A stretch of 36,272 bases of DNA from Nocardioidaceae bacterium (GTDB lineage: Bacteria; Actinomycetota; Actinomycetes; Propionibacteriales; Nocardioidaceae): the NCBI GenBank assembly GCA_025934895.1, contig JAICWH010000020.1, forward strand, positions 1-36,272, given 5' to 3'. Below are positions 1-8,363 of the stretch, in pieces. The notes beneath the pieces were generated by a model. The model searched no databases. It had not been told where the DNA came from and saw only the letters and a list, made by a program, of their open reading frames with translations. The translations under genes were made by a program, and so were the position numbers. Each line of letters opens with the position of its first letter. Position 1 is the stretch's first letter.

Positions 1-539
1 ATCCGGATCGAGCCGCCGCCGTCGGAACCCTGGGCGAGCGGCACCAGGCCCGCGGCGACCGCCGCGGCCGCGCCCCCGCTGGACCCGCCGGCCATCCGCT
101 CGAGGTCCCACGGGGTGCGGGCCGGCGGGGCGTTGTCCGGCTCGGTGTAGCAGGGCGAGCCGAACTCCGGCGTGGTGGTCTTGCCCAGGCTGAGCAGCCC
201 GGCCGCCTCCATCCGCAGGACCACCTCGTCGGAGACCTCCGGGACGTTGCCGGCCATCGAGGCGGAGCCGAACTCCGTGACCACCCCGGCTGTCGCGTTG
301 AGGTCCTTGACGGCGGTCGGAACGCCGTACAGCGGCGAGGACGCGTCGCCGACGCCTGCCTCGGCCAGCAGCGCCTGGCGACGGGCCAGGTCCCCGGTCA
401 CCGTCACGAAGGCACCGACCACGTCCGAGAGCCGTTCGATGCGGGCCAGGTAGTGCTCCACGAGCTCGAGTGGGGAGACGTCTCCGGACCGGACGGCACG
501 CCCCTGCTCGAGGGCCGTCAGGTCGTGCAGCTCGGCCAC
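1..539 (-). CDS. Amidase signature family protein, N-terminal part (runs off window)
   Basis: The reverse strand reads into an amidase-signature hydrolase that is cut off at base 1. About 180 N-terminal residues are present. Visible family features are the Lys of the Ser-cisSer-Lys triad in VPTAVKDLN, the Gly/Ser-rich signature [10 protein letters not shown] and the nucleophile region SDGGGSIR. The same three blocks occur in gatA of this window, so the proteins are paralogous at fold level, but this one is not beside gatB or gatC and is probably a general amidase acting on an unknown amide. The proposed start is GTG at 539, ten bases after the trpB2 stop, which suggests co-transcription. No strong Shine-Dalgarno precedes it, so the start is tentative. 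The substrate cannot be told from the sequence. Confidence 0.8.
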   Translation of the reverse strand, partial: MAELHDLTALEQGRAVRSGDVSPLELVEHYLARIERLSDVVGAFVTVTGDLARRQALLAEAGVGDASSPLYGVPTAVKDLNATAGVVTEFGSASMAGNVPEVSDEVVLRMEAAGLLSLGKTTTPEFGSPCYTEPDNAPPARTPWDLERMAGGSSGGAAAAVAAGLVPLAQGSDGGGSIR

Positions 540-549
540 CTGCCGGCGC

Positions 550-1929
550 TCAGACGGTCGATGGGAGCTTGGTGAGCGCCTTCGCCACGGCCGCCTGCAG
601 CTCCTCGTCGTCCCAGGAGGTGTCCTCGACGGAGCCGGAGAGGTAGGCGGCGTAGGCCGGGAGGTCGAGGTGACCGTGTCCGCAGAGGGCTGTCAGGATC
701 ACCTTCTCCTCTCCACTCTCCTTGCAGGCAAGGGCTTCCTCCACCGCCGCGGCCAGGGCGTGGGTCGGCTCGGGCGCCGGGACGATGCCCTCGGCCCGGG
801 CGAACAGCACCCCGGCCGCGAAGCACTCGGTCTGTGCCTTGGCGACGGCCTCGATCTCCCCGGTCTCGTAGAGGTGGCTGATCAGCGGGCTCATCCCGTG
901 GTAGCGCAGTCCCCCGGAGTGGATCGGGTCCGGCACGAAGTCGTGACCCAGCGTGTGCATCTTCATCAACGGAGTCATCCCGGCGGTGTCGCCGAAGTCG
1001 TAGGCGTAGGTGCCCCTGGTCAGGCTCGGGCAGGCCGACGGCTCCACAGCACGCATGGTCGGCGACATCCTGCCGGCCCATCTCTCGCGCAGGAACGGGA
1101 ACATCAGCCCGCCGAAGTTGGAGCCGCCACCGGTGCAGCCGACCAGCAGGTCGGGCGTCTCGCCCACCTTGGCGAGCTGCAGCAGCGCCTCCTCGCCGAT
1201 CACGGTCTGGTGCATCAGCACATGGTTCAGCACGCTGCCGAGCGCATAGTTGGTGCTGGGGTCCTGCGCCGCCACCTCGACGGCCTCGCTGATCGCGATG
1301 CCGAGCGACCCGGTCGAGTCGGGGTGCTCGGCGAGGATCGCCCGGCCGGCCGCGGTGAGGTCCGAGGGGCTCGGGTGCACGGTCCCGCCGAAGGTCTCGA
1401 TCATCATCTTGCGGTAGGGCTTCTGGTCGTACGACGCCCGCACCTGCCACACCTCGCACGCGATGTCGAACTGCGCACACGCGAAGGCGAGTGCCGTGCC
1501 CCACTGGCCGGCGCCGGTCTCGGTGGTCAGCCTGGTGACACCGGCCCTGGCGTTGTAGTAGGCCTGCGGCACCGCCGTGTTCGGCTTGTGCGACCCGGCC
1601 GGTGAGACGCCCTCGTACTTGTAGTAGATCCGCGCCGGGGTGCCGAGCGCCTTCTCCAGCCGGTGTGCGCGGAACAGCGGGCTGGGCCGCCACAGCCGGT
1701 AGACGTCGAGCACCTCCTCCGGGATGTCGACGTACTGCTCGGTTGCGACCTCCTGCGCTATCAGGTCCACGGGGAACAGTGGCGCGAGGTCCTCCGGCCC
1801 GATCGGCTCACCGGTCCCGGGGTGCAGCACCGGAGGCGGCGGGGTCGGCAGGTCGTGGAGCAGGTTGTACCACCGGGTCGGCATCTCGCCCTCGTCGAGG
1901 AGGATCTTGTGCTGGTTGACCTCGGTCAT
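550..1929 (-). CDS. trpB2: TrpB2-type tryptophan synthase beta-like PLP enzyme
   Basis: This 459-residue fold-type II PLP enzyme has the N-terminal extension and sequence style of the TrpB2 (TrpB-like) branch rather than the TrpA-dependent TrpB1 branch. The PLP lysine is Lys115 in GSHKPNT. The catalytic-loop motif TETGAGQWG follows near residue 138, and the phosphate-binding glycine loop [10 protein letters not shown] lies near 245. TrpB2 proteins join indole and serine to make tryptophan. Some have been proposed to act as serine deaminases, so the reaction here is not certain. No trpA or other trp gene lies nearby. The gene sits 94 bp after cimA and just before an amidase on the same strand. 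Confidence 0.9.
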   Translation of the reverse strand: MTEVNQHKILLDEGEMPTRWYNLLHDLPTPPPPVLHPGTGEPIGPEDLAPLFPVDLIAQEVATEQYVDIPEEVLDVYRLWRPSPLFRAHRLEKALGTPARIYYKYEGVSPAGSHKPNTAVPQAYYNARAGVTRLTTETGAGQWGTALAFACAQFDIACEVWQVRASYDQKPYRKMMIETFGGTVHPSPSDLTAAGRAILAEHPDSTGSLGIAISEAVEVAAQDPSTNYALGSVLNHVLMHQTVIGEEALLQLAKVGETPDLLVGCTGGGSNFGGLMFPFLRERWAGRMSPTMRAVEPSACPSLTRGTYAYDFGDTAGMTPLMKMHTLGHDFVPDPIHSGGLRYHGMSPLISHLYETGEIEAVAKAQTECFAAGVLFARAEGIVPAPEPTHALAAAVEEALACKESGEEKVILTALCGHGHLDLPAYAAYLSGSVEDTSWDDEELQAAVAKALTKLPSTV

Positions 1930-2023
1930 GGCCCACGCCTCCTGGTCTGCTGCGCCATCGGTGCGGTCCGAGAGTAGACCCCTCGGGCGTGCGGCGACGC
2001 GCCGAGGCGGGCGGTCGGCGGCC

Positions 2024-3649
2024 TCACCGCGCGGGCTGCTCCCCCTGCCGGCGCAGACCGTAGGTGACGGCGTCCACGAGGGCTCCCCAGGACGCCTCGA
2101 TCACGTTGTGTCCCACCCCGACCGTCACCCAGGTGCTCTTGCCGTCGGTGGTCTCGATCAGGACCCGGGTGACGGCGTCGGTGCCGTGGCCCTGGTCCAG
2201 GATGCGCACCTTGTAGTCGATGAGCTCGAACCTCGCGACCTCGGGGTAGGCCTGGCCGATCGCCTCGCGCAGCGACTGGTCGAGCGCGTTGACCGGACCG
2301 TTGCCCTCGCCGGTGGTGACGATCCGCGCGCCACCCGCCAGCAGCTTGATGGTCGCCTCGGACACGGCCTCCGCACCGGGGCTCGAGTCGGTGATCACCC
2401 GCCAGGACTCGACCTCGAAGTACGACGGGCGGGCGCCCTCCACCTCCTCGACGAGGAGCAGCTCGAACGACGCGTCGGCGGCCTCGAACGTGTACCCGCT
2501 CGACTCCAGGTCCTTGACCCGGTTGGTGATCCGGGTGATCAGCTCCTTGCCGTCGGGACGGGAGGCGAGGTCGAACCCGAGCTCCGCGCCCTTGAGCTCG
2601 ATGCTCGCGCGGCCGGCCATGTCGGAGACCAGCAGTCGCATGTCGTTGCCCACCAGCAGGGGCTCCATGTGCTGGTAGAGGTTCGGGTCCACCTTGATGG
2701 CACTGGCATGCAGCCCGGCCTTGTGCGCGAACGCGCTCGTCCCGACGTAGGGCTGCCGCGACGCGGGCGGGACGTTCGTGACCTCGGCGACCGCGTGCGC
2801 GATACGGGTGGCCTCTCGCAGCCGGCCCTCGGGCAGGACCGGGCGCCCGAGCTTGAGCTCGAGGTTCGCGATGACCGAGACGAGGTCCGCGTTGCCGGTC
2901 CGCTCGCCGTAGCCGTTCAGCGTGCCCTGCACGTGGGTAGCGCCCGCCTCCACCGCAGCGAGGGAGTTCGCGACCGCGCAGCCGGTGTCGTTGTGGCAGT
3001 GGATGCCGACCCGGGCACCGGTCGACGAGAGGACGTCGGCCACCACGTCGCCGACCCAGGGCGGCAGCATCCCCCCGTTGGTGTCACAGAGCGCGAGGAC
3101 CTCGGCCCCGGCGTCGGACGCCGTGCGCAGCACCTCGAGCGCGTAGTCGCGGTTGTCGCGGTAGCCGTCGAAGAAGTGCTCCGCGTCGAGGAACACCCGC
3201 TGACCCTCGGCGCGCAGGTGGGTGACGGTGTCGCGGACCATCTCCAGGTTCTCGTCCAGGGTGGTCCGCAGCGCCAGCTCGACGTGCCGGTCGTGCGACT
3301 TCGCCACCAGCGTGACGACCGCAGCCCCGCTGTCGCGCAGGGCGGCGACCTGCGGGTCGTCGGCGGCGGCCACCCCGGGGCGCCGGGTTGCGCCGAACGC
3401 GGCGAGCGTCGCGCTGCCCAGCTCGAGCTCCGTGCAGGCCCTGCGGAAGAACTCGGTGTCCTTGGGGTTCGCGCCCGGCCAGCCGCCCTCGATGAAGCCG
3501 ACTCCGAGACCGTCGAGCTGCCGCGCGATGGAGAGCTTGTCCGCGACGGACAGGTTCAGGCCCTCCTGCTGCGCACCGTCGCGCAGCGTGGTGTCGTAGA
3601 CCTGGAACGCAGGGTCCGTGCTCGGCGTCGTCGGCGGGGTCAAGCTCAT
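2024..3649 (-). CDS. cimA: (R)-citramalate synthase
   Basis: A 541-residue member of the DRE-TIM/HMGL-like family. It condenses pyruvate and acetyl-CoA to citramalate, the entry to threonine-independent isoleucine synthesis. The N-terminal TIM barrel carries the [12 protein letters not shown] motif at about residues 19-30, followed by CDTNGG and the metal-binding HCHNDTGCA block. The C-terminal third is the LeuA-like allosteric dimer domain. The Met at 3649 is chosen over an upstream in-frame start at 3694 because GAGGA lies at good spacing and the next 15 residues upstream are basic and unlike the family. 2-Isopropylmalate synthase is the main alternative, but the sequence resembles the CimA branch and the leader upstream carries Ile codons, not Leu codons. 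The downstream enzymes are LeuCD-type (outside the window) and LeuB. Confidence 0.92.
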   Translation of the reverse strand: MSLTPPTTPSTDPAFQVYDTTLRDGAQQEGLNLSVADKLSIARQLDGLGVGFIEGGWPGANPKDTEFFRRACTELELGSATLAAFGATRRPGVAAADDPQVAALRDSGAAVVTLVAKSHDRHVELALRTTLDENLEMVRDTVTHLRAEGQRVFLDAEHFFDGYRDNRDYALEVLRTASDAGAEVLALCDTNGGMLPPWVGDVVADVLSSTGARVGIHCHNDTGCAVANSLAAVEAGATHVQGTLNGYGERTGNADLVSVIANLELKLGRPVLPEGRLREATRIAHAVAEVTNVPPASRQPYVGTSAFAHKAGLHASAIKVDPNLYQHMEPLLVGNDMRLLVSDMAGRASIELKGAELGFDLASRPDGKELITRITNRVKDLESSGYTFEAADASFELLLVEEVEGARPSYFEVESWRVITDSSPGAEAVSEATIKLLAGGARIVTTGEGNGPVNALDQSLREAIGQAYPEVARFELIDYKVRILDQGHGTDAVTRVLIETTDGKSTWVTVGVGHNVIEASWGALVDAVTYGLRRQGEQPAR

Positions 3650-3685
3650 CGTGGAGGTCCTCTTCCGGGTGCGGGACGGGCGCTG

Positions 3686-3716
3686 GGCCAACAAAAAGAC
3701 CCCCCGTCGGATACGA
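3686..3716 (-). terminator. Attenuator terminator hairpin before cimA
   Basis: Read on the minus strand, GACCTCTCG and CGGGGGGTC form a 9-bp stem (three G-U pairs) around the loop TATCCGA. TTTTTG follows directly. This is a textbook intrinsic terminator lying between a short leader ORF and the cimA start. A terminator in front of a gene with no other gene between implies attenuation rather than termination of the previous unit. Confidence 0.8.
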
Positions 3717-3720
3717 GAGG

Positions 3721-3749
3721 TCGGCGCGCCGGGCGTAGCCCTGGCGCGC
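3721..3749 (-). promoter_or_regulatory. Upstream hairpin of the cimA leader (pause or 1:2 stem)
   Basis: Immediately after the leader stop, the minus strand has GCGCGCC paired with GGCGCGC (7 bp). A GGG/CCC helix is inside, separated by a bulged A. It lies between the leader peptide and the terminator, where the pause hairpin of a classical attenuator sits. An antiterminator pairing could not be identified by eye. Confidence 0.55.
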
Positions 3750-3778
3750 TAGGTGATGATGATGCGGTGATGCGGCAC
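3749..3778 (-). CDS. Isoleucine-rich leader peptide MPHHRIIIT (cimA attenuator)
   Basis: A 9-codon ORF starts with GTG at 3778, reads MPHHRIIIT and ends with TAG. Three consecutive ATC isoleucine codons stand two codons before the stop, directly ahead of two hairpins, the second an intrinsic terminator. In ribosome-mediated attenuation, starvation for the repeated amino acid stalls the ribosome and prevents terminator formation. CimA commits carbon to isoleucine, so Ile as the sensed amino acid makes sense. No clear Shine-Dalgarno is visible, so the peptide may be translated from a nearly leaderless RNA. The reading frame is certain; translation is inferred. Confidence 0.7.
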   Translation of the reverse strand: MPHHRIIIT

Positions 3779-3825
3779 GGTCCGAGTCTGCCACCGATGC
3801 GCACCCGGAGGAAGCCGGGTCCGGA

Positions 3826-3845
3826 CCGCGGTCCTCCGACCGCGG
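3826..3845 (-). terminator. Hairpin downstream of the kinase gene
   Basis: A perfect 8-bp stem (CCGCGGTC/GACCGCGG) with a 4-nt loop lies 11 bp after the kinase stop. There is no U tract, so it may be a weak or Rho-assisted end of the kinase message, or simply mRNA 3'-end protection. The cimA leader promoter must lie at or near this place. Confidence 0.35.
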
Positions 3846-3856
3846 AGCGTGCCGGC

Positions 3857-5494
3857 TCAGAACCAGCGCAGGAACCGGCCGAGGACGGTGCCGGTCCGCC
3901 ACGGAGCCCCGACCGCCGGGTCCCAGACGGCACCACCCTGAGCCAGTGCGTAGGCGAACCCGGCAGCGGCGGCGGTCACCACGGCGACTGCCAGCCAACC
4001 GGTCCAGGGGTGAGCGGTCGCCGAGTGGACCAGCCGGCGGGTCGGGACCCGGACCCGGCGAGACCCTGGTCCCCACCACAGCGACGAGGCCAGCACGGCT
4101 CCCATCAGGAGCAGCCCGGGAACCAGCGGCGCCCGGAACAGCACGTAGGCCACCCCCACGGCGAGGGCGACGAAGGCCGACCAGAGCAGCAGCATCAGGG
4201 TCCCCGCCGTCGCCACCACGAGGTACCACGGTGCCGAGAGCAGGGTGAGCGCGCCGTCGTACCAGCGACGACGGCCACGCATCCGCTGCCGGGCGGCCGC
4301 GGACTCCGTGGTCCAGGAGACGGTCCGGATCCCCAGGGTGAGCAGGCACAGCGCCTCCAGGCTGAGGTAGGGCGCCTTGGCGAAGCCGAGCGCGACGGTC
4401 GCGAACAGGCCGCCCAGCAGGGTGCCGCGCTGCAGCCGGGCCGTGCCCGGCGGCGCGGCGCCCCGGCCCCGAGACGGCGCCGCCGGGTACGGCGCCCGCA
4501 CCGCCGGACCGGGTGGCGCCACAAGGGTCGCCGGCGGCCCACTGTCCGGGGAGGCGTCTCGTCCTGCGGTCCGCGGCATCGCCGAGGTCACCGCCGAGGC
4601 GTCCTGACGGGCGGGAGGCGCCAGCACCAACGGCATGGTCGGCACGTCGGATGCTGAGCGAGCCACGGGTCGAGCGGGTGCGCCTGATCCGGCCCGCGAC
4701 AAGTGGGAGAGGATCTCCGACGTGCTCGGCCGGTCGCCGGGCTCCGGCGCCAGGCACCGCCTGACCAGCCGCAGCAACGCGGGGGGCACGGCGCTCAGGT
4801 CGTGCTCGCCGCGGCGCACGCGGTCCATGATCGCCATCGCCGGCCCGGTGCCGAACGGCGGGCGGCCGGTCGCGGCGAACACCATGGTGGCCGCCCACGA
4901 GTGCACGTCCGAGGCGGTCGTGGCGTCCTCGCCGTAGAGGATCTCCGGGGCCAGGTATCCCGGAGTCCCGAGCAGCCAGCCGGTCTGCGTGAGTCGCGGG
5001 TCCTCCGCAAGCCGAGCCAGCCCGAAGTCGATCAGCACCGGGGCGCGGCCCTCGAGGAGCACGTTCGACGGCTTGATGTCGCGGTGCAGCACGCCGACCC
5101 GGTGCACGGCGACGACCGCCTCGATCAGGCCGGAGGCGAGAAAGGCCAGGTCGCGGCCGGAGATCGGGCCGTGCTGCCGGACATGCTCGTGCAGCGACAG
5201 GCCGGGCACGTAGCGGGTGGCGACGAAGGGCGTCTCGCCCCATGGGTCCGCGTCGAGCACCTCGGCGACCCAGGGGCTGGTGACGCGGCGCAGCGAGGCG
5301 ACCTCGCGGGCCAGTCGGGTTCTGGCCTCGTCGTCGCCCACCACGTGCTGCCGCAGCACCTTCAGGGCGACCCGCGAGCCGTCCGGAGCCTGCGCGAGGT
5401 GCACGACGCCCATGCCGCCCTCGCCGATGCGGGCCAGCAGGCGGTAGCGGCCGATCCATACGCTGCTGGTCTCCGTCGGCTGCTGGTTCACCAC
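3857..5494 (-). CDS. Membrane-anchored Ser/Thr protein kinase with multi-pass C-terminal domain
   Basis: A 545-residue Hanks-type kinase. The catalytic domain (about 14-270) has the glycine loop IGEGGMGVV, Lys45 in VALKVL, HRD at 137-139 in HRDIKPSN, DFG at 156-158 and the activation segment ending in TPGYLAPE, so it should be active. A Pro/Ala-rich linker (about 270-340) follows. Then come about four to five hydrophobic segments up to the C-terminus, with no PASTA, NHL or other extracellular sensor domain visible. Typical actinobacterial Pkn proteins have a single membrane span, so this multi-span tail is unusual. The start is one of two adjacent GTG codons inside an 11-bp tandem repeat, with no good ribosome site. 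The substrate is unknown. Its place between ilvE and cimA does not by itself prove a role in amino acid metabolism. Confidence 0.9.
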   Translation of the reverse strand: MVNQQPTETSSVWIGRYRLLARIGEGGMGVVHLAQAPDGSRVALKVLRQHVVGDDEARTRLAREVASLRRVTSPWVAEVLDADPWGETPFVATRYVPGLSLHEHVRQHGPISGRDLAFLASGLIEAVVAVHRVGVLHRDIKPSNVLLEGRAPVLIDFGLARLAEDPRLTQTGWLLGTPGYLAPEILYGEDATTASDVHSWAATMVFAATGRPPFGTGPAMAIMDRVRRGEHDLSAVPPALLRLVRRCLAPEPGDRPSTSEILSHLSRAGSGAPARPVARSASDVPTMPLVLAPPARQDASAVTSAMPRTAGRDASPDSGPPATLVAPPGPAVRAPYPAAPSRGRGAAPPGTARLQRGTLLGGLFATVALGFAKAPYLSLEALCLLTLGIRTVSWTTESAAARQRMRGRRRWYDGALTLLSAPWYLVVATAGTLMLLLWSAFVALAVGVAYVLFRAPLVPGLLLMGAVLASSLWWGPGSRRVRVPTRRLVHSATAHPWTGWLAVAVVTAAAAGFAYALAQGGAVWDPAVGAPWRTGTVLGRFLRWF

Positions 5495-5520
5495 CGGATC
5501 ATCACCGGATCATCACCGGA
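5488..5520. repeat. Three 11-bp tandem repeats over the kinase start codon
   Basis: On the minus strand the unit TCCGGTGATGA occurs twice, then TCCGGTGGTGA (one substitution). The last unit contains the GTG GTG start codons of the kinase. Eleven is not a multiple of three, so each copy puts its GTG/ATG in a different frame. Confidence 0.9.
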
Positions 5521-5552
5521 CCACGGTATCCGAGAGGTCCCCGCCGATCCCA

Positions 5553-5609
5553 CGCCGACCCGGCGCATCCGCAGGGCCCCAACCGCCGACCCGGCGCATC
5601 CGCAGGGCC
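5553..5609. repeat. 26-bp direct repeat between ilvE and the kinase gene
   Basis: An identical 26-bp sequence starting CGCCGACCCGGCGCATCC occurs at 5553-5578 and 5584-5609, separated by 5 bp. It lies in the 148-bp gap downstream of ilvE and upstream of the kinase. It may be a local duplication or paired regulator sites. Confidence 0.9.
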
Positions 5610-5642
5610 AAAGGTCTGGCGGTGGTGGCGGACCGCGGCAGC

Positions 5643-6743
5643 TCAGACGACGCGGTGCATCCAGCCGAAGGTGTCCTCGGCCCGGCCGTACTGGATGTCG
5701 ACAAGGGCGGTGCGGACCTGTTGGGTCACCGGACCGGTCGTCGTCCCGTCCCCGACCTCGCCGCCCCGCCACCGCAGCGTCCCGACCGGGGTGACGACCG
5801 CCGCCGTACCGCAGGCGAAGACCTCGGCGATCCGGCCCGAGGAGACGCCGTCCCGCCACTCGTCGATGTCGACCGCGCGCTCCTCGACCGGATGACCGAG
5901 CTTGCCGCACAGCTCGATGATCGAGCTGCGGGTGATGCCTTCGAGGATGGTGCCCGACGTCTTCGGCGTGACGACGGTGCCGTCGGCCTGGACGAAGTAG
6001 AGGTTCATCCCGCCGAGCTCCTCGACGTACCTGCCCTCCGCAGAGTCCAGGAACACGACCTGGTCGCAGCCCTCCTCGATGGCCTCCTGCTGAGCGACGA
6101 GCGAGCTGGCGTAGTTGCCGCCCGTCTTCGCCGCGCCCATCCCGCCCCGGCCGGCGCGGGTGTAGGTCTCGCTGAGCCACAGGGAGACCGGGTGGACGCC
6201 CCGGGCGAAGTAGGCGCCGGCCGGCGAGCAGATCACCATGTAGGTGACGTGCTGGGCCGGACGCACGCCCAGGAACGACTCGGAGGCGAACATGAAGGGC
6301 CGCAGGTAGAGGCTCTTCTCCCCAGCCGGCTCGGGCACCCACCGCTGGTCCACGCGGACCGTCGCGTCGACCGAGGCGACGAAGTCCTCGACGGGCAGCA
6401 CCGGAAGCGCGAGCCGCCGGGCCGAGCGGACCATCCGCGCGGCGTTCTCCTCGGGGCGGAACGTCCAGATCGAGCCGTCCGCGTGGCGGTAGGCCTTCAT
6501 CCCCTCGAAGATCTCCTGCGCGTAGTGCAGGACCGCGGTCGCCGGGTCCAGGACCAGTGGCCCGTACGGCGTGATGCGGGCCTCGTGCCAGCCCCGCTCG
6601 GGGGTCCACTCGGCAGTGAACATGTGGTCGGTGAAGTACCGGCCGAAGCCGGGGTCGGCGAGGATCTCGGCAAGGCGTTCGGCGGGGACGGGATCACCGG
6701 AGGCGGTGACCCGGATCGGCAGGGAGCTCTCCATGGACAGCAC
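5643..6743 (-). CDS. ilvE: Branched-chain amino acid aminotransferase
   Basis: A 366-residue fold-type IV PLP aminotransferase that moves the amino group from glutamate to the 2-oxoacids of Leu, Ile and Val. The PLP lysine is Lys206 in GMGAAKTGGNYA. Other family blocks are YFTDHMFTAEW and the HYAQEIFEGMKAYR segment (about 73-86), the YLRPFMFA strand and the EELGGMN loop. This is the long actinobacterial BCAT group. The start is GTG at 6743, nine bases after a perfect AGGAGG; an ATG three codons in is less well spaced. It lies 51 bp after leuB and is probably co-transcribed with it. Confidence 0.96.
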   Translation of the reverse strand: MLSMESSLPIRVTASGDPVPAERLAEILADPGFGRYFTDHMFTAEWTPERGWHEARITPYGPLVLDPATAVLHYAQEIFEGMKAYRHADGSIWTFRPEENAARMVRSARRLALPVLPVEDFVASVDATVRVDQRWVPEPAGEKSLYLRPFMFASESFLGVRPAQHVTYMVICSPAGAYFARGVHPVSLWLSETYTRAGRGGMGAAKTGGNYASSLVAQQEAIEEGCDQVVFLDSAEGRYVEELGGMNLYFVQADGTVVTPKTSGTILEGITRSSIIELCGKLGHPVEERAVDIDEWRDGVSSGRIAEVFACGTAAVVTPVGTLRWRGGEVGDGTTTGPVTQQVRTALVDIQYGRAEDTFGWMHRVV

Positions 6744-6794
6744 GGTACCGAACCTCCTGGGTCGCGGTGGTGGTGAGCGGGCGAACGGGCAGGC

Positions 6795-7904
6795 TCAGCC
6801 GGCTACTCGTGCAGCGATCGAGTCGCCTACCTCGGCGGTGCGCAGCACGGAGCCCGGGCACCTCTCCGCCAGCTCGGTGACCACCGCGTCCTCGACGGCT
6901 CGGGCAGCCTCGTCGAGGCCGAGGTGCTCAAGGAGCAGCGCGGTCGACAGCACGGCCGCTGTCGGGTCGGCGCTCTGCTGACCGGCGATGTCGGGAGCCG
7001 AGCCGTGCACGGGCTCGAACATGCTGGGCGACGTGCGGTCCGGGTTGACGTTGCCGCTGGCAGCGAGCCCGATGCCGCCGGTGACGGCCGCCGCGAGGTC
7101 GGTGATGATGTCGCCGAAGAGGTTGTCGGTGACGATCACGTCGAAGCGTGCCGGGTCGTTGACCATGAAGATCGTCGCCGCGTCGATGTGCAGGTAGTCC
7201 ACGGCGACGTCCGGGAACTCCCGGGCCACCTCGGCGACGACCCGCGACCAGACGGCACCGGCGTGCACGAGCACGTTGGTCTTGTGCACCAGGGTCAGCT
7301 TGTGCCGGGGTCGGCGCCGCGCCCGGGCGAAGGCGTCCCGCACGACCCGCTCCACCCCGAAGGCCGTGTTCACGCTCACCTCGGTGGCGATCTCGTGCGG
7401 GGTTCCGACCCGCAGGGCCCCACCGTTGCCGACGTACGGTCCCTCGGTGCCCTCGCGCACGACCACGAAGTCGACCTCGCCCGGGTCGGCGAGCGGGGAC
7501 TCGGCGCCCGGGTAGATCCGGGACGGGCGGAGGTTCACGTAGTGGTCGAGCTCGAACCTCAGCCGCAGCAGGAGTCCGCGCTCGAGGATCCCCGGCGGCA
7601 GGTTCGGGTCGCCAGGGCGGCCGCCCACCGCGCCGAGCAGGATCGCGTCGTGCTCGCGGATCTCGACGAGGACGGCGTCGGGCAGCACCTCGCCGGTGGC
7701 GAGGTACCGCCCGGCGCCGAGGTCGTAGCTCGTCGACTCGACCTTGCGGCCGCCGGCATGGCCGAGCACCGCCTGCTCGAGGACCTTGAGCGCCTCGGCG
7801 GTCACCTCCGGCCCGATGCCGTCGCCCGGGATCACGGCGAGCCGCACAGGGTCGCCGACGGGTGGGCCGGAGGTGGTGGTCGCGGTCGGGCTGGTCTCAG
7901 TCAC
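6795..7904 (-). CDS. leuB: 3-Isopropylmalate dehydrogenase
   Basis: A 369-residue NAD-dependent decarboxylating dehydrogenase. It oxidises 3-isopropylmalate to 2-oxoisocaproate and, in the citramalate route, should also act on erythro-3-methylmalate. Visible motifs are the N-terminal [10 protein letters not shown] (about 25-34) and the family signature [19 protein letters not shown] near residue 245, with the metal-binding Asp residues. The start is GTG at 7904. TAGGGT lies six bases before it and could be a -10 box for leaderless transcription, while no clear Shine-Dalgarno is seen. leuA, leuC and leuD are not in this window. ilvE follows after 51 bp. Confidence 0.96.
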   Translation of the reverse strand: MTETSPTATTTSGPPVGDPVRLAVIPGDGIGPEVTAEALKVLEQAVLGHAGGRKVESTSYDLGAGRYLATGEVLPDAVLVEIREHDAILLGAVGGRPGDPNLPPGILERGLLLRLRFELDHYVNLRPSRIYPGAESPLADPGEVDFVVVREGTEGPYVGNGGALRVGTPHEIATEVSVNTAFGVERVVRDAFARARRRPRHKLTLVHKTNVLVHAGAVWSRVVAEVAREFPDVAVDYLHIDAATIFMVNDPARFDVIVTDNLFGDIITDLAAAVTGGIGLAASGNVNPDRTSPSMFEPVHGSAPDIAGQQSADPTAAVLSTALLLEHLGLDEAARAVEDAVVTELAERCPGSVLRTAEVGDSIAARVAG

Positions 7905-7913
7905 CCAGGGACC

Positions 7914-8066
7914 CTAGTTGTCGTCGGGCCGCTCACCGCCGTTGTCTCGCAGGTCGAGCCCGGCCTGCACGCCCGTCAGAGCGCCCGGACCCGATGAGGC
8001 AGGGCTGCCGGTCGGCTCGTCGAGACGATGCCGGCTCGGCCCCCACTCGGGGTACATGTCATACAT
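7914..8066 (-). CDS. Small ORF, 50 aa, unknown, ending just before leuB
   Basis: Not recognised. The frame begins MYDMYPEWGP from ATG at 8066; another in-frame ATG at 8075 would add three residues. It ends DNGGERPDDN, nine bases before the leuB GTG. The third codon position is strongly GC, as in the neighbouring genes. An AGAAG sequence eight to ten bases upstream is a fair ribosome site. The product would be a soluble, acidic peptide with an aromatic N-terminus (Tyr, Tyr, Trp) and a Gly/Pro/Ser tail. It could be a genuine small protein co-transcribed with leuB, or a translated regulatory ORF. The stop codon overlaps a possible leuB -10 box. Confidence 0.5.
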   Translation of the reverse strand: MYDMYPEWGPSRHRLDEPTGSPASSGPGALTGVQAGLDLRDNGGERPDDN

Positions 8067-8237
8067 GGTGAACATCTTCTTTCGTGGATGCGTCGTCGGT
8101 TGGCTGGCAGTCGTACGTCGGGTGCCGAGCGCTGACGGGTGGGGCGACTCGGGTCATCCGGCCCCGCGGCAGGCGAAGGAGGACCGTCCCCGGACGCGGG
8201 TCACGCGTTCGACGGAGGCGAGATCTCGGAAGCGGGC

Positions 8238-8257
8238 CAGGTGAGCTGCTTCACCTG
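8238..8257 (-). promoter_or_regulatory. 7-bp hairpin in the leuB leader region
   Basis: CAGGTGA and TCACCTG form a perfect 7-bp stem with a 6-nt loop. It is the second hairpin downstream of the leader ORF at 8316-8363. No U tract follows on either strand, so it is not an obvious terminator. Confidence 0.45.
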
Positions 8258-8271
8258 CTGCGGAGGGAGTC

Positions 8272-8315
8272 GCAAGGCCGGGGAACGCACAACCACCGCG
8301 ACGAGGTGGCCTTGC
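8272..8315 (-). promoter_or_regulatory. Stem after leader ORF: GCAAGGCC/GGCCTTGC with a competing inner stem
   Basis: A perfect 8-bp inverted repeat (8272-8279 with 8308-8315) begins at the base after the leader stop codon. An inner 5-bp stem CCACC/GGTGG (8293-8297 with 8305-8309) shares two bases with the outer one, so the two cannot both form fully. The place and the partial exclusion suggest a regulatory RNA structure; the mechanism is not known. Confidence 0.5.
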
Positions 8316-8363
8316 TTAGAAGGCCCCGCCGCGGCGATCGATAAGTACGAAGAACACCCGCAT
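8316..8363 (-). CDS. Leader peptide candidate MRVFFVLIDRRGGAF
   Basis: A 15-codon ORF from ATG at 8363 to TAA reads MRVFFVLIDRRGGAF, with seven hydrophobic regulatory-type residues (V, F, F, V, L, I, F) among fifteen. A TANNNT-type -10 box, TAGTGT (8373-8378), lies nine bases upstream, so the RNA would have almost no 5' leader. It is about 460 bp from leuB, with hairpins and a 50-aa ORF in between. It resembles the other leader peptides here, but the controlled gene and the sensed amino acid are not certain. Confidence 0.45.
   Translation of the reverse strand: MRVFFVLIDRRGGAF

Noticed and set aside
3720-3860. T-box riboswitch before cimA
   Set aside because: No T-box sequence or specifier stem was seen; the short ORF with Ile codons plus terminator explains the region better.
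1724-4657. 977-residue open frame on the plus strand
   Set aside because: It lies opposite trpB2, cimA and the kinase, which are clear genes. Its Arg/Gly/Val/Asp-rich composition is typical for the antisense frame of GC-rich coding DNA.
3084-5459. 791-residue minus-strand frame
   Set aside because: A shifted-frame shadow of the kinase and cimA, with Arg/Ala-rich composition.
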